From DASVWZ01 sp963758285 (GTDB lineage: Bacteria > Acidobacteriota > Terriglobia > Terriglobales > Acidobacteriaceae), in contig CAVWUT010000015.1 of the NCBI GenBank assembly GCA_963758285.1, positions 124,001 through 188,000 of the forward strand: DNA of 64,000 nucleotides, read 5' to 3'. The notes beneath the pieces are model-generated. The model saw nothing but the letters and a program-made list of their open reading frames with translations, had not been told where the DNA came from and searched no databases. This document shows, piece by piece, positions 1 to 8,168 of this stretch. Positions within the stretch are counted from its first letter, which is position 1, and each line of letters begins with the position of its first letter. Both the position numbers and the translations under genes were made by a program.

Positions 1-819
1 GTTATTTCTTATAAGCACTTCATCCCGGTGCAAAAGCGGCGCAACACTATTGGCTACAACTTCCAGGGATCTTTTCTTACCGGTTATGGTGGCCTCGTGC
101 CTCCACCCTTCCAGCGCTTCTATGACGGCGGCGAGAATGATCTCCGCGGTTTTGACATTCGCTCGGTTTCACCGGTGGCATTCCTGCCGAGCACCACCAG
201 CATTTCGTTGCACAACCCGGACGGCTCGATCGTCCCAAAGAATCCTGCCAACCCGCAGCAAGGCCCCTACACCATCCCGGTCCCCCTGGATCAGATCGTG
301 TTCCCCGGCGGCGACCTCAGTCTGGTCGGCAACCTCGAATACCGCATCACCATCGCTGGGCCAGTCTCGCTCGCCCCCTTTGTGGATACCGGAGTCGAAC
401 CGATTCTCAGAACTTCTCAGCTGAAAATCAATCCTTCCGAGTTGAATCTGATCAATAACACGTCCTTTGGTTGCCCCGCGTTGGATATCGGTCTTAACTG
501 CATCGGAGGGTCCAAGATCACGTTCTCGCAATACCTCCATCCTCTGAGCAGCACGGATTGGACTCCGAGGATGTCCACCGGCCTCGAGGTGCAGGTTTTC
601 CTGCCGGTCGTCAATGCTCCATTCCGCGTCTATTGGGCCTATAATCCGCTCCGCCTCGATACCACGACCAATTCGCCGATTCCCATCACCCGCAGCATGT
701 TTCCCCTGGGCGCGGCCGGAAGTTACACCTTTCAGTTGGCTCGAAACGCGTACTCGCCGCAATACCTCCTGCGCGAACCACGCAAGACCTTTCGCTTTAC
801 CGTGGCCACCACCTTCTAG
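1..819 (+). CDS. bamA: Outer membrane assembly factor BamA / Omp85, C-terminal part (partial)
   Basis: The reading frame is open from base 1, so only the C-terminal ~272 residues are here. BamA inserts beta-barrel proteins into the outer membrane. What is visible is the barrel end of a D15/Omp85 surface-antigen protein: 'GGENDLRGFDIRSVSP' is the conserved barrel motif containing RGF, and 'GGDLSLVGNLEYRI' is a typical late beta-strand. The protein ends in a C-terminal phenylalanine (RFTVATTF), the usual barrel signature. The ompH/skp gene downstream, a periplasmic chaperone for the same substrates, supports the call. POTRA domains would lie upstream of the window. Confidence 0.88.
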   Translation, partial: VISYKHFIPVQKRRNTIGYNFQGSFLTGYGGLVPPPFQRFYDGGENDLRGFDIRSVSPVAFLPSTTSISLHNPDGSIVPKNPANPQQGPYTIPVPLDQIVFPGGDLSLVGNLEYRITIAGPVSLAPFVDTGVEPILRTSQLKINPSELNLINNTSFGCPALDIGLNCIGGSKITFSQYLHPLSSTDWTPRMSTGLEVQVFLPVVNAPFRVYWAYNPLRLDTTTNSPIPITRSMFPLGAAGSYTFQLARNAYSPQYLLREPRKTFRFTVATTF

Positions 820-1165
820 CCCTTATTCAGACAGCCTTCGCCAGATCTGTAGCTCAGGTGGTGCTAATTCCGTGTCGCTACTTGGCTGAACACTCAGCAT
901 CCGGCACTCAGCAAGACCTGTTCCGGCTGACTGCTGACGCTACTGCTGACGCTACTGCAGTTTGACGCTGGGCCGTTGCTGTTCCTATAATGAATCGATC
1001 AACACCCGGAAAGTTGAATAGGATGGGTGGTCATCACGCCCGAAATGCGGGCGTGTGCGTTAGGATTCGCGGCCTGCCCTCCTGGTTCGATCGTACGGCT
1101 GGACGGTCTTAGGCGGAGTCCGGCGCTTTCCGTGAGAAGAGATCGGACATAAATTCCAGGACCGA
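820..1165. other. bamA-ompH intergenic region
   Basis: No gene seen. It holds a good sigma-70 promoter (962-991) and a hairpin with GCCCG/CGGGC arms near 1035-1056 (CACGCCCG, loop, CGGGCGTG) that would lie in the ompH leader. 'ctgactgctgacgctactgctgacgctactgc' around 925-958 contains a short 12-bp direct repeat. Confidence 0.5.
962..991 (+). promoter_or_regulatory. Sigma-70-type promoter upstream of ompH
   Basis: TTGACG at 962-967 and a perfect TATAAT at 986-991, separated by 18 bp. It would give a ~190-nt leader containing the 1035-1056 hairpin. Sequence pattern only; no start site is known. Confidence 0.55.
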
Positions 1166-1189
1166 ATGCAAGGAGTTCAAATTACCCTC

Positions 1190-1924
1190 ATGACAAACAA
1201 GTTCGTGCGCCGTTTCCTTCTGGCCCTGTTGTTTACGCTGCCCGCTGCCGCCTTAGCGCAGGCGGCCGGCAACGCTGACGCCCTTCCCGCCGCTCCCAGC
1301 GCCGCGTCAGCCCCGGGCGCACCCGATGCAGCAGGCACGGCTACAGGCGCCAAAGTCGGTACCATCAACATCGAGCAGGCGATCTTCGCCAGCAACGAAG
1401 GCCAGCGTGATTTCGAGGCGCTCAGCAAGAAGCTGGAGCCCAAACAGACCGAGCTCAAGAACATGAATGACGAGGTCGAGAGCCTGAAGAAACAGCTCAA
1501 CACTCAAGGCGAGAAGCTCAATGAAGACGCTCGCGCCACTCTGGTCAAGCAAATCGAACAGAAACAGAAATCGCTGGAGCGTTCGGTTCAGGATGCTCGT
1601 GACGACGCGCAAAACCAGCAGAACGAAATCGCGCAGCGTATCCTGCAGAAAATGGCTCCCATCATCGTGAAGTATGCCGGGGACAAGAGTTTCGGGCTCA
1701 TCCTGGACACCTCGAATCCCTGGCCGCAGGGCCCGGTGCTTTGGGCCGACCCGACACGCGTTGACATCACTAAGGCAATCGTCGACGCGTACAACCTGCA
1801 GTCCGGCGTGCCCGCTCCCGCCAGACCGGTAACCACGAAACCTGCCGCAACCGGGGTCAAGCCGGCAGCTCCAGCCACGGGTACCAAGCCGGCGACGGGC
1901 GCCGGCGCCCAGCCGCCGAAATAG
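1190..1924 (+). CDS. OmpH/Skp-family periplasmic chaperone
   Basis: Skp-type chaperones hold unfolded outer-membrane proteins in the periplasm on their way to BamA. From the ATG at 1190 the protein is 244 aa. It has a signal peptide (MTNKFVRRFLLALLFTLP, Ala-rich cleavage region ending ALAQA), an Ala/Pro linker, then 'KVGTINIEQAIFASNEGQ', the start of the OmpH domain. A long charged coiled-coil follows (about residues 75-145), and the tail is Ala/Pro/Lys-rich. An in-frame ATG at 1166 would add eight residues before the signal peptide; 1190 gives the cleaner signal peptide, with AAGGAG about 14 nt upstream. It follows bamA, as in many diderms, but has its own promoter and terminator. Confidence 0.85.
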   Translation: MTNKFVRRFLLALLFTLPAAALAQAAGNADALPAAPSAASAPGAPDAAGTATGAKVGTINIEQAIFASNEGQRDFEALSKKLEPKQTELKNMNDEVESLKKQLNTQGEKLNEDARATLVKQIEQKQKSLERSVQDARDDAQNQQNEIAQRILQKMAPIIVKYAGDKSFGLILDTSNPWPQGPVLWADPTRVDITKAIVDAYNLQSGVPAPARPVTTKPAATGVKPAAPATGTKPATGAGAQPPK

Positions 1925-1956
1925 CGCGACACCCCAGCTCCACAAAAAGTTCCTTC

Positions 1957-1983
1957 AAGGCCGCCTCAAAGGCGGCCTTTTTT
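1957..1983 (+). terminator. Rho-independent terminator after ompH
   Basis: AAGGCCGCC (1957-1965), loop TCAAA, GGCGGCCTT, then a T-run to 1983. Perfect 9-bp stem 33 bp after the stop. Confidence 0.9.
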
Positions 1984-2084
1984 GTTCCTGAAGTTTGAAA
2001 ATTCGTCCGCCGGAACCCTCACTCCCTGGTGTCAATAGAAGCAAGCACCTGATTGTGGGAGGACGGTGGTGGTGCGGTTTGATT

Positions 2085-2133
2085 GTCATCCTGAGCAAGC
2101 GTTTCTTGCGCTGCGAAGGATCTGGGCGAGCCG
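2085..2133. repeat. GTCATCCTGAGC-type intergenic repeat
   Basis: 'tgtcatcctgagcaagcg' followed by 'gcgaaggatctgggcgag' has the form of a widespread interspersed word (GTCATCCTGAGC ... GCGAAGGATCT). A related copy is at 59797-59872. It lies between the ompH terminator and the tonB-family start. Confidence 0.4.
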
Positions 2134-2217
2134 CGCGACGTGTCGCGTTCTTGCGACACAACAATCGCGCGTCTGGCTCGCTTCCTTCCCAAACCGCACC
2201 ATCACCGGGAGGACGCC

Positions 2218-2955
2218 ATGTTTGCCGATTCTGTTCTAGATGTTCCGTGGACCGATCGTTCCCGCCGAGGCTACGCTACCCTGATCTCGTTCGCCTTGGA
2301 GTCGCTGGTGGTTGGCGGGTTGCTGCTGATGCCCGTTCTTTACCTGCAAGGTTTGCCGCATGTGCAATGGATGGCCGCCTTGGTTTTGCCGGCGCCGCCC
2401 CCAGGGCTGCCGCCTGCCGAAGCGCGCGCCCATCCGGTTCAGCCGTCCGCCAGCAACGTGAACTCGGACGGCCGGATCATTGTTCCTCGCGAAATCCCCG
2501 ACCACGTGGCGCAGATCACAGATGAATCCGCTCCTGCTCCGGTCGACATCAGCGGACTCGGCGTACAGGGCGGCACCGGCGACCGCATGGCAAGAAACGG
2601 CGTGCTCAGTTCTATTGGAAGTGGACTGAACACGATCGTTCCTCCGCCACCGCCGGTTGCTGCCAGGCCTCTTCGCCTCTCTCAGATCATGGAGGGGTAC
2701 ATCATTCACCGCGTGCAGCCCGAATATCCAGCGCTGGCGCGGCAGGCCCGCATTGAAGGATCTGTGGTGCTTCGTGCCCTCATCAGCCGGGATGGCAAGA
2801 TCGAGAACCTGCAAGTTGTCAGTGGCCACCCGATGCTGGTGCCGTCTGCTGTGGAGGCAGTCCGCCAGTGGCGCTATCGCCCCTACTACTTGAACAATGA
2901 GCCGGTCGAGGTCGAGACCCAAGTCACAGTCAACTTCACGCTCGCGGGGGGCTAA
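2218..2955 (+). CDS. TonB-family energy-transducing protein
   Basis: TonB proteins carry inner-membrane energy to outer-membrane receptors. The 245-aa protein has a cytoplasmic N-terminus, one membrane anchor (about residues 22-47, LISFALESLVVGGLLLMPVL), a Pro-rich periplasmic linker (VPPPPPVAARPLRLS) and a C-terminal TonB domain: 'VQPEYPALARQARIEGSVVL', 'ISRDGKIENLQVVSGHPML' and 'AVRQWRYRPYYLNNEPVEVET'. The start at 2218 is chosen because GGGAGGA sits just upstream. An in-frame ATG at 2140 lies in apparently non-coding sequence. ExbB/ExbD are not next to it. Confidence 0.86.
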   Translation: MFADSVLDVPWTDRSRRGYATLISFALESLVVGGLLLMPVLYLQGLPHVQWMAALVLPAPPPGLPPAEARAHPVQPSASNVNSDGRIIVPREIPDHVAQITDESAPAPVDISGLGVQGGTGDRMARNGVLSSIGSGLNTIVPPPPPVAARPLRLSQIMEGYIIHRVQPEYPALARQARIEGSVVLRALISRDGKIENLQVVSGHPMLVPSAVEAVRQWRYRPYYLNNEPVEVETQVTVNFTLAGG

Positions 2956-3373
2956 CGGAGACTGCGTTACCCAATTTGTGGTTTTGAAAGGGCGCGGCTT
3001 CAGCCGCGCCGAAAGCTGATTTTAGCTGGCGCAGCGCTTCAGCGTGTGCGTGGGAGCTCGGAATTTCGTGTCGCGGTGGAGTGGACCACCAGTTTCTTAG
3101 CCGCGGAGCGGCGTCAGAGTCTAGCCCACGGCGCAAGCCGTGGGTCCAAGTGGAAAATGAACCAGTCCCCGAGGGGCGAAAGACGAGTTACACGCACACA
3201 CTTCCAGCGTTGCGCTAACTGCTCAATACTCCCCACGCGCTTTAGCGCCTGAGATCACAAGGCAGACTTTTTCTGCAGCCTGCGAAGCCATGTTCCATCG
3301 AAGCGAACTGTTGACTCGTTCTAGTACACCCGTAACGTGGGGAGCAGGCTCATCCCCGTTATAATCGAGCGAA
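2956..3373. other. Intergenic region with palindromes, tonB-like to alr
   Basis: No convincing gene. It holds a perfect palindrome GGCGCGGCT-TC-AGCCGCGCC (2991-3010) and a second, CCCACGGC-gcaa-GCCGTGGG (3124-3143). A TATAAT lies at 3360-3365 just before alr. ORFs crossing the region are repeat translations. Confidence 0.5.
2991..3010. repeat. GGCTTCAGCC-type palindrome (REP-like)
   Basis: Perfect 9-bp arms around TC. A related palindrome with arms CACGGCT/AGCCGTG is at 16976-16991, and a variant is at 3124-3143. All lie outside genes. Confidence 0.55.
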
Positions 3374-4546
3374 GTGGCTACTATCGAACTGGCGAAGCGG
3401 GTTGCGACGCGGCCTACCTGGGCGGACGTTTCACTCGGAGCCTTGTGCCAGAACTTCCGGATCGTGCAAAAGCAGATCGGCGCCGGTGTGACCATCTGCG
3501 CGGTCGTCAAAGCCGATGCTTATGGACACGGCGCTGTCGAATGTTCCCGCGCCCTCGAGCAGGATGGAGCCCGCTGGTTTGGCGTGACTTCGCTCGACGA
3601 AGCCATTCCGCTCCGCGAAGCGGGAATTCGCGGGCGTATCCTGCTGATGACCGGATTCTGGCGCGGCGAGGAAGAAGAGATCGTCCGCCTCGACCTGACT
3701 CCGACGGTTTGGGAAGTCGGCCAGATCGAGTTGCTGGAAAAAGCCGCCGTGCGAGTTGGAGTCGCCCGCCACGGCGTTCACCTTAAGGTCGATACGGGCA
3801 TGGGACGTCTCGGAGTCCCTCCCGAAGATCTGCCGCAAGTTTGCGCCGCGCTGAAGTCGTCGCCGCACCTGTTGGCGGAAGGGCTCTCCACTCACCTGGC
3901 GTCGTCCGAAGTGCTCGACGCACCCTCGGTACCAGAGCAACTGCAATCTTTCGAGAAGGTGCGTCGCATTCTCAAGAACGAAGGCATCGAGCCGCCGCTC
4001 ATCCACGCCGCGAACACCAGCGCCGTGATCTCGCGGCGCGAATCCTTGCACACCATGGTCCGCCCCGGCATCGGGCTCTTCGGATATCACTTGCCCTTCG
4101 AGCGCGCCGGCCGCGAGGTGAGTGGCACCGGACTTCGTCTGCCGGTGAAGCCCGTCCTTACCTGGAAGACCCGCATTCTCTCGCTGCGCGACGTGGGCGC
4201 CAATCAGGCGCTTGGGTACGGCGGTATCTACGTGACCAAGGCTCCTTCCCGCATCGCGGCGCTGCCGGTCGGCTATGCCGACGGCTTCAATCGCGCTCTC
4301 TCCTCGCGCGGCCGCGTGATTATCGGAGAGCACTACGCGCCGATCGTGGGCCGCATCTCCATGGACCTCACTCTGGTGGACGTCACCGGTCTGCCCGGCA
4401 TCTCGGTCGGCGACGAGGCCATTCTGCTCGGCTCCCTCAACGGCCTCAGCGTCGATGCCCATGAACACGCTGCATTGGCCGACACGGTGGTTTACGAGAT
4501 CCTGTGCGGAATTTCCAAACGCGTGCCCCGGCGCTACGTAAGGTAA
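3374..4546 (+). CDS. alr: Alanine racemase
   Basis: Interconverts L- and D-alanine for peptidoglycan, using PLP. The 390-aa protein matches family length. The PLP-lysine motif 'VVKADAYGHG' puts the Schiff-base lysine at residue 46. Other family blocks are 'VDTGMGRLG', 'HAANTSAVI', 'RPGIGLFGY', 'LGYGGIYV' with the second catalytic tyrosine, 'LPVGYADGFNR' and 'GRISMDLTLVDV'. The start is a GTG without an obvious ribosome-binding site, and TATAAT ends only 8 bp before it. The transcript may therefore be leaderless (inference). Confidence 0.93.
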   Translation: MATIELAKRVATRPTWADVSLGALCQNFRIVQKQIGAGVTICAVVKADAYGHGAVECSRALEQDGARWFGVTSLDEAIPLREAGIRGRILLMTGFWRGEEEEIVRLDLTPTVWEVGQIELLEKAAVRVGVARHGVHLKVDTGMGRLGVPPEDLPQVCAALKSSPHLLAEGLSTHLASSEVLDAPSVPEQLQSFEKVRRILKNEGIEPPLIHAANTSAVISRRESLHTMVRPGIGLFGYHLPFERAGREVSGTGLRLPVKPVLTWKTRILSLRDVGANQALGYGGIYVTKAPSRIAALPVGYADGFNRALSSRGRVIIGEHYAPIVGRISMDLTLVDVTGLPGISVGDEAILLGSLNGLSVDAHEHAALADTVVYEILCGISKRVPRRYVR

Positions 4547-4564
4547 GGCCCACAAAGAGCGCTG

Positions 4565-4605
4565 GGTGCCCCATCCTTCGCGCACTTTGCGAAGGGTGGG
4601 GTTCC
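4565..4605. repeat. GTGCCCCATCC-type hairpin repeat, copy 1
   Basis: 'gtgccccatccttcgcgc' plus 'gcgaagggtgggg' form an imperfect hairpin just after alr. Related copies are at 14275-14317 and 16849-16884. It has no long T-run, so it is not a standard terminator on the plus strand. Confidence 0.55.
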
Positions 4606-4676
4606 ACCAACCCCGACCCATAGGATTTTGATTTTGTCTCAACTCATTCGCGATGGGCGCAATATCCTTGACGCCC

Positions 4677-5045
4677 CTAGGCGTGCGTGGACAGCATGTC
4701 GCAGACCCGGCGCAGCAGATCGCGCTGCTGGCCGGTCACCGCGAGAAACTCAAATCCGTGGCGCAATCCCGAGCGGTACCGTACCAGCGCGCGCAGCTTG
4801 ATCGGCTGAGCGGCCAGCGGAACAGTCAATTCCATGGAGACCACTTCGCCCGGCTCCACCGGGCCCGTCAGGGTTCCGCCTACGCCGTCCTCGCCGAGTT
4901 CGTTAGAACGTCCCCAAAGGGAAGTCGTCTGGCCCCCGCGGAAGACCTGCACCGCCAGGCGGGCGTCGACCGTGTACCGGGGATAGCGCCGCGCCGACTG
5001 CGCTGTCGCCTCAGAATTCGAAATGGCGTTCGTGGCTTTCTTCAT
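4677..5045 (-). CDS. PilZ-domain protein
   Basis: PilZ domains bind cyclic di-GMP. The 122-aa protein is essentially one domain: 'RRYPRYTVDARLAV' has the Arg-rich N-terminal motif, and 'SNELGEDGVGG' stands where the family has (D/N)xSxxG, although the serine is replaced by aspartate/glycine. Ligand binding is therefore not assured. A basic start and 'LVRYRSGLRHGFEFL' complete the fold. Its ATG overlaps the stop of the upstream PstS-like gene (ATGA), so the two are translationally coupled. Confidence 0.78.
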   Translation of the reverse strand: MKKATNAISNSEATAQSARRYPRYTVDARLAVQVFRGGQTTSLWGRSNELGEDGVGGTLTGPVEPGEVVSMELTVPLAAQPIKLRALVRYRSGLRHGFEFLAVTGQQRDLLRRVCDMLSTHA

Positions 5046-5518
5046 CTTGTGTTGCCATGCAAGGCGTATCCCGGCTCCAGCGGCAACTTTCCTTCAATTT
5101 TTACTACACTCACGCCGCTGGTAATCGAGTAGACGTCCACCAGTCCCACCGCTCCGGGCGCGGACTCCACCCGTTTCACCAAGTCCTCGTCAGAATCCGC
5201 AATCACAATGATGGGACGGTCGCCTCGACCGTGGTTGACGTTCACCATCAAGGTCCTCACTTCTTCTTTCGACATCCCGTAGATTTTCTCCAGTGCCAGC
5301 TTCATTTCCGGCAGGCCTGGATCCCGCACCACCAGGCTGACCGGCTTGCCGTCCGGCCACCGGCTGGTTTGACCCTTGCAGATCTTCACCAGATCCGGCA
5401 TTGTCATGTCTTGCACGTGAGTGGCCCGATGGACTACGACCGCCAAATCGCGGGCGGCAGCGGGTCCCGTCCACAACAGGACTGCAAGCACCGCTCCAGA
5501 AATCCGTCGCACGTGCAC
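5042..5518 (-). CDS. PstS-like periplasmic substrate-binding protein (short)
   Basis: A secreted protein of about 158 aa that resembles one lobe of phosphate-type solute-binding proteins ('PBP-like'). After a signal peptide (ISGAVLAVLLWTGPAAA) come 'LAVVVHRATHVQDMTMPDLVKIC KG', 'WPDGKPVSLVVRD' and 'VESAPGAVGLVDVYSI'. These match the pattern seen in PstS relatives that lack transport genes. The GTG at 5518 is preferred because GGAGG lies 4 nt upstream; a TTG at 5572 extends the frame but spoils the signal peptide. It forms a two-gene unit with the PilZ gene. A sensory or binding role is inference. Confidence 0.68.
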   Translation of the reverse strand: MHVRRISGAVLAVLLWTGPAAARDLAVVVHRATHVQDMTMPDLVKICKGQTSRWPDGKPVSLVVRDPGLPEMKLALEKIYGMSKEEVRTLMVNVNHGRGDRPIIVIADSDEDLVKRVESAPGAVGLVDVYSITSGVSVVKIEGKLPLEPGYALHGNTR

Positions 5519-5827
5519 GCCGCCTCCATGAACAAAACCAGGCCAGTCTGATTCTCGTTCAACGACGGCCAATGCTCAATGCCCTCTGGTGCAATGTACC
5601 AGCGGGTACAACAGCCCTGCTCCTTCCCGCAAAACGCAGCCGCCGGGACTTTCGGCGAGGCTGCATCCTGCCCGGCGTGCAATCTTGCCGCGATTCGTAG
5701 AGAATAGTTCGGTAAGTGGGCCGCGTGGCTTGTGCACCAATGTCCGATGATGGGATGGCATTTTTGGCCTGCCACGCTGAATCTTTCGTGTTCAACCAAT
5801 CATCTTGTGAAGTCTGGAGGAGAATTT

Positions 5828-6469
5828 ATGGCGCATGAACTACCCCCCCTGCCGTATGACTATTCCGCACTCGAGCCGGTGATCGATACACAGACCATGA
5901 AACTGCATCACGACATGCATCATGGGGCTTATGTGAAGAACCTGAATGCGGCGCTGGAAAAGTATCCTAACCTGCAGTCGAAACCCGCGGCAGAACTGCT
6001 GCGCGATCTGAACTCGGTCCCTGAAGACATCCGTAGCGCCGTCCGCAACAACGGTGGCGGTCATGTCAACCACACCATGTTTTGGACCATCATGAAGCCT
6101 CATGGAGGAGGCGATCCCACCGGCGCGATCGCCGAGGTGATCAGCAAGACCTTCGGCAACTTCAAGGACTTTCAAGCCAAGTTCAACGATGCCGGCGTCA
6201 AGCAGTTTGGCAGCGGATGGGTGTGGCTGGCCGGCAAGCCCAGCGGGGAAGTGCAGGTCATCAGCACCCCCAATCAGGACAATCCCGTTTCGCAGGGACT
6301 GTTCCCCATCTTTGGCAACGATGTCTGGGAACACGCCTACTACCTGAAGTACAACAACCGCCGTCCGGAATACCTTGCAGCTTGGTGGAATGTGGTGAAC
6401 TGGGACGAGATCAACAAGCGCCTGGCAACGTTCAAGTCACACCACGAGCCGGCGCTCGCCCATCGGTAA
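5828..6469 (+). CDS. Superoxide dismutase, Fe/Mn family
   Basis: Converts superoxide to oxygen and hydrogen peroxide. The protein is 213 aa. Metal ligands by family alignment are His27 ('KLHHDMHHGAYV'), the second His of 'GGGHVNHTMFW', and Asp and His in 'DVWEHAYYLKY'. 'GGHVNH' and 'KYNNRRPEYLAAWWNVVNW' are typical. Metal preference cannot be settled by eye. The ATG at 5828 has GGAGGAG upstream; the longer frame from 5732 is upstream leader. The lack of a signal peptide suggests a cytoplasmic enzyme. Confidence 0.94.
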   Translation: MAHELPPLPYDYSALEPVIDTQTMKLHHDMHHGAYVKNLNAALEKYPNLQSKPAAELLRDLNSVPEDIRSAVRNNGGGHVNHTMFWTIMKPHGGGDPTGAIAEVISKTFGNFKDFQAKFNDAGVKQFGSGWVWLAGKPSGEVQVISTPNQDNPVSQGLFPIFGNDVWEHAYYLKYNNRRPEYLAAWWNVVNWDEINKRLATFKSHHEPALAHR

Positions 6470-6509
6470 GCTGGGAACGCTGCAGCCAATGCCGGTTCGC
6501 CGGTAAAAA

Positions 6510-6544
6510 AGAAAGAGGGCAGACATTTCGCTGCCCTCTTTTTT
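6510..6544. terminator. Bidirectional rho-independent terminator
   Basis: Stem AGAGGGCAG/CTGCCCTCT around an 8-nt loop, with T-runs on the plus strand (after sod) and on the minus strand (after the sialidase-like gene). The two genes converge here. Confidence 0.9.
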
Positions 6545-6566
6545 CGAGATCCGTTCAACGGTCGAT

Positions 6567-8168
6567 TTACGGCTCGACGATCGTGGCGAAGTCCACGTTC
6601 TGCACGTTTACGCCGCCAACCTTGGTTCGACCGTCGGTCCAGGTAATATAGGCAGACCCGGTAGAGTTGCCCGCGTCAGCCGCGTTCAGAGCCATGTTGT
6701 AGTCGTAGTCACCCGCATAGCAGGACACAACGTACGGGTCGTCCTGGGCTGGCTGCGTGATCACTTCAGTGCTGATTGTGACCTCTGGTTTCCAGGAAGC
6801 GCCATTGTTCTTCGACTGACGGCCCACGCGCTCATAGTTGCATCCCGCATCTCCAACGCTGTTACACGCGCTCGTGGCCTTGCGACGATCATACCAAGAG
6901 GCCGTGACGTAGCCATCCGAAGTGGCGGAGAGTGACGGCATCCACTGAGTTTTGTTCGCAGCGTCCTTGTCGGTGTTGAGTTTGACGGGTTTGGACCAAG
7001 TCTTTCCGTTGTTGGTGGAGCGGGTGTAAAAGACGTCCCCGTGGTCGCCGTTCGTCCCTGCCCCGGCGAAGTCATAGTGGACCACGCCTTTGGGGCCAAC
7101 TGCCGGTTCCCCCCAGCCCATGTGCCGTATGATGGGATTGACCTGATAGAAGTATCCGCAGGTCTCATCCCCGACTGGATTGTATCGCGGACCCATAACC
7201 ACTTCCTTCCAAGTTTTGCCGCCGTTGGTTGATCTGTACATCAGGTTCTGGCGGGTAGCGTTTCCTCCCCCACCCTCATCCATGCTGGCAATGAATACCG
7301 TGCTGCTTTTCCCAACCAACTTGGCGCCGCGCGGAGAGCCGGTGATCTGCACGTTGCGGAAGAAGGTGCCAGTGTTGAGTTGCGTCGGCGTGCTCCAGGA
7401 CTTGCCGTCGTCCGAGTAGGTAACGAACAGACACCCACCCACTCCGCAGCTTACATCGAAGTCATTCCAAGAGACATACATGCGACCGTACGTACTGCTG
7501 GTCGGCTCGTTGTCTGACCACATCGACGGGCGGTCATCGAAGCTGCCGTTATGTGCGCAGGCTCCAGTGGCCCAGGTTTTGCCATCAGTAGAGGTCCACA
7601 AACCGATGCCTTGACCACCGCATCCGGTCACCAAGTCGCCCCCGAAGAACTTGCCCAACTTGGAGTTGAACACGACGAGCGGATCCCCATAGTTGGTGTC
7701 GTGCCCGCTTTCAAAAGGCGAAGGTTGAATCTCCGTGAAGGTCCCCCCGCCATCGCTGGAGTAGGACGTACCCGTATAGCTGGATCCATTGTCGTAGTTG
7801 GCGTTATAGTTCACTACAATGGTCTGGCCTTGGTCCGCGGTGCTGGCCGCCACCATGCTTTCGCTCCCACACACGTCCGAGCCGGACGAACAATCGGATC
7901 CGTTGCTAACCAGGATGTTAGGAGGAGCGCTCGGCTTGTGATACGCACCCCCCGCCGGCTGCCCCCCTTGCATGATTCCGCATTCAACTAGGATCCGGCC
8001 GGCGCGCATATTATCCTGCACCAGCAGCGACCGGACGTTGATCTGCGAGCAGTCGACCCCGACCGAAGTCATTTGGGCGATGGCCGGCGACGGTTGAAGG
8101 ACACACACCGCCAGCAACAGCGTTGGCAGCGCAAAGTAAAGCATTCTATTTCTGTGTTTCGTTTTCAT
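6567..8168 (-). CDS. Secreted sialidase-fold (Asp-box/BNR repeat) protein
   Basis: 533 aa with a signal peptide (MLYFALPTLLLAVCVLQPSPAIAQ). Several Asp boxes (S-x-D/N-x-G-x-T-W) mark a six-bladed propeller: 'YSSDGGGTF', 'WTSTDGKTW', 'TYSDDGKSW', 'RSTNGGKTW', 'RSTNNGKTW' and 'SKNNGASW'. The fold is shared by sialidases and other glycosidases. Without a clear Arg triad I do not call it an active sialidase. The ATG at 8168 has AAAGGGGAAAG upstream. Its start overlaps the end of the upstream foldase gene by 23 bp, so the two are probably one transcript and the foldase may serve secreted proteins of this kind. Confidence 0.75.
   Translation of the reverse strand: MKTKHRNRMLYFALPTLLLAVCVLQPSPAIAQMTSVGVDCSQINVRSLLVQDNMRAGRILVECGIMQGGQPAGGAYHKPSAPPNILVSNGSDCSSGSDVCGSESMVAASTADQGQTIVVNYNANYDNGSSYTGTSYSSDGGGTFTEIQPSPFESGHDTNYGDPLVVFNSKLGKFFGGDLVTGCGGQGIGLWTSTDGKTWATGACAHNGSFDDRPSMWSDNEPTSSTYGRMYVSWNDFDVSCGVGGCLFVTYSDDGKSWSTPTQLNTGTFFRNVQITGSPRGAKLVGKSSTVFIASMDEGGGGNATRQNLMYRSTNGGKTWKEVVMGPRYNPVGDETCGYFYQVNPIIRHMGWGEPAVGPKGVVHYDFAGAGTNGDHGDVFYTRSTNNGKTWSKPVKLNTDKDAANKTQWMPSLSATSDGYVTASWYDRRKATSACNSVGDAGCNYERVGRQSKNNGASWKPEVTISTEVITQPAQDDPYVVSCYAGDYDYNMALNAADAGNSTGSAYITWTDGRTKVGGVNVQNVDFATIVEP

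Noticed and set aside
845..880. tRNA-like 'gtagctcaggtggtgcta'
   Set aside because: Only the D-arm-like words match; no acceptor, anticodon or T arm around it.
3431..4642. 403-codon minus-strand ORF opposite alr
   Set aside because: Shadow of alr, which has full alanine-racemase motifs.
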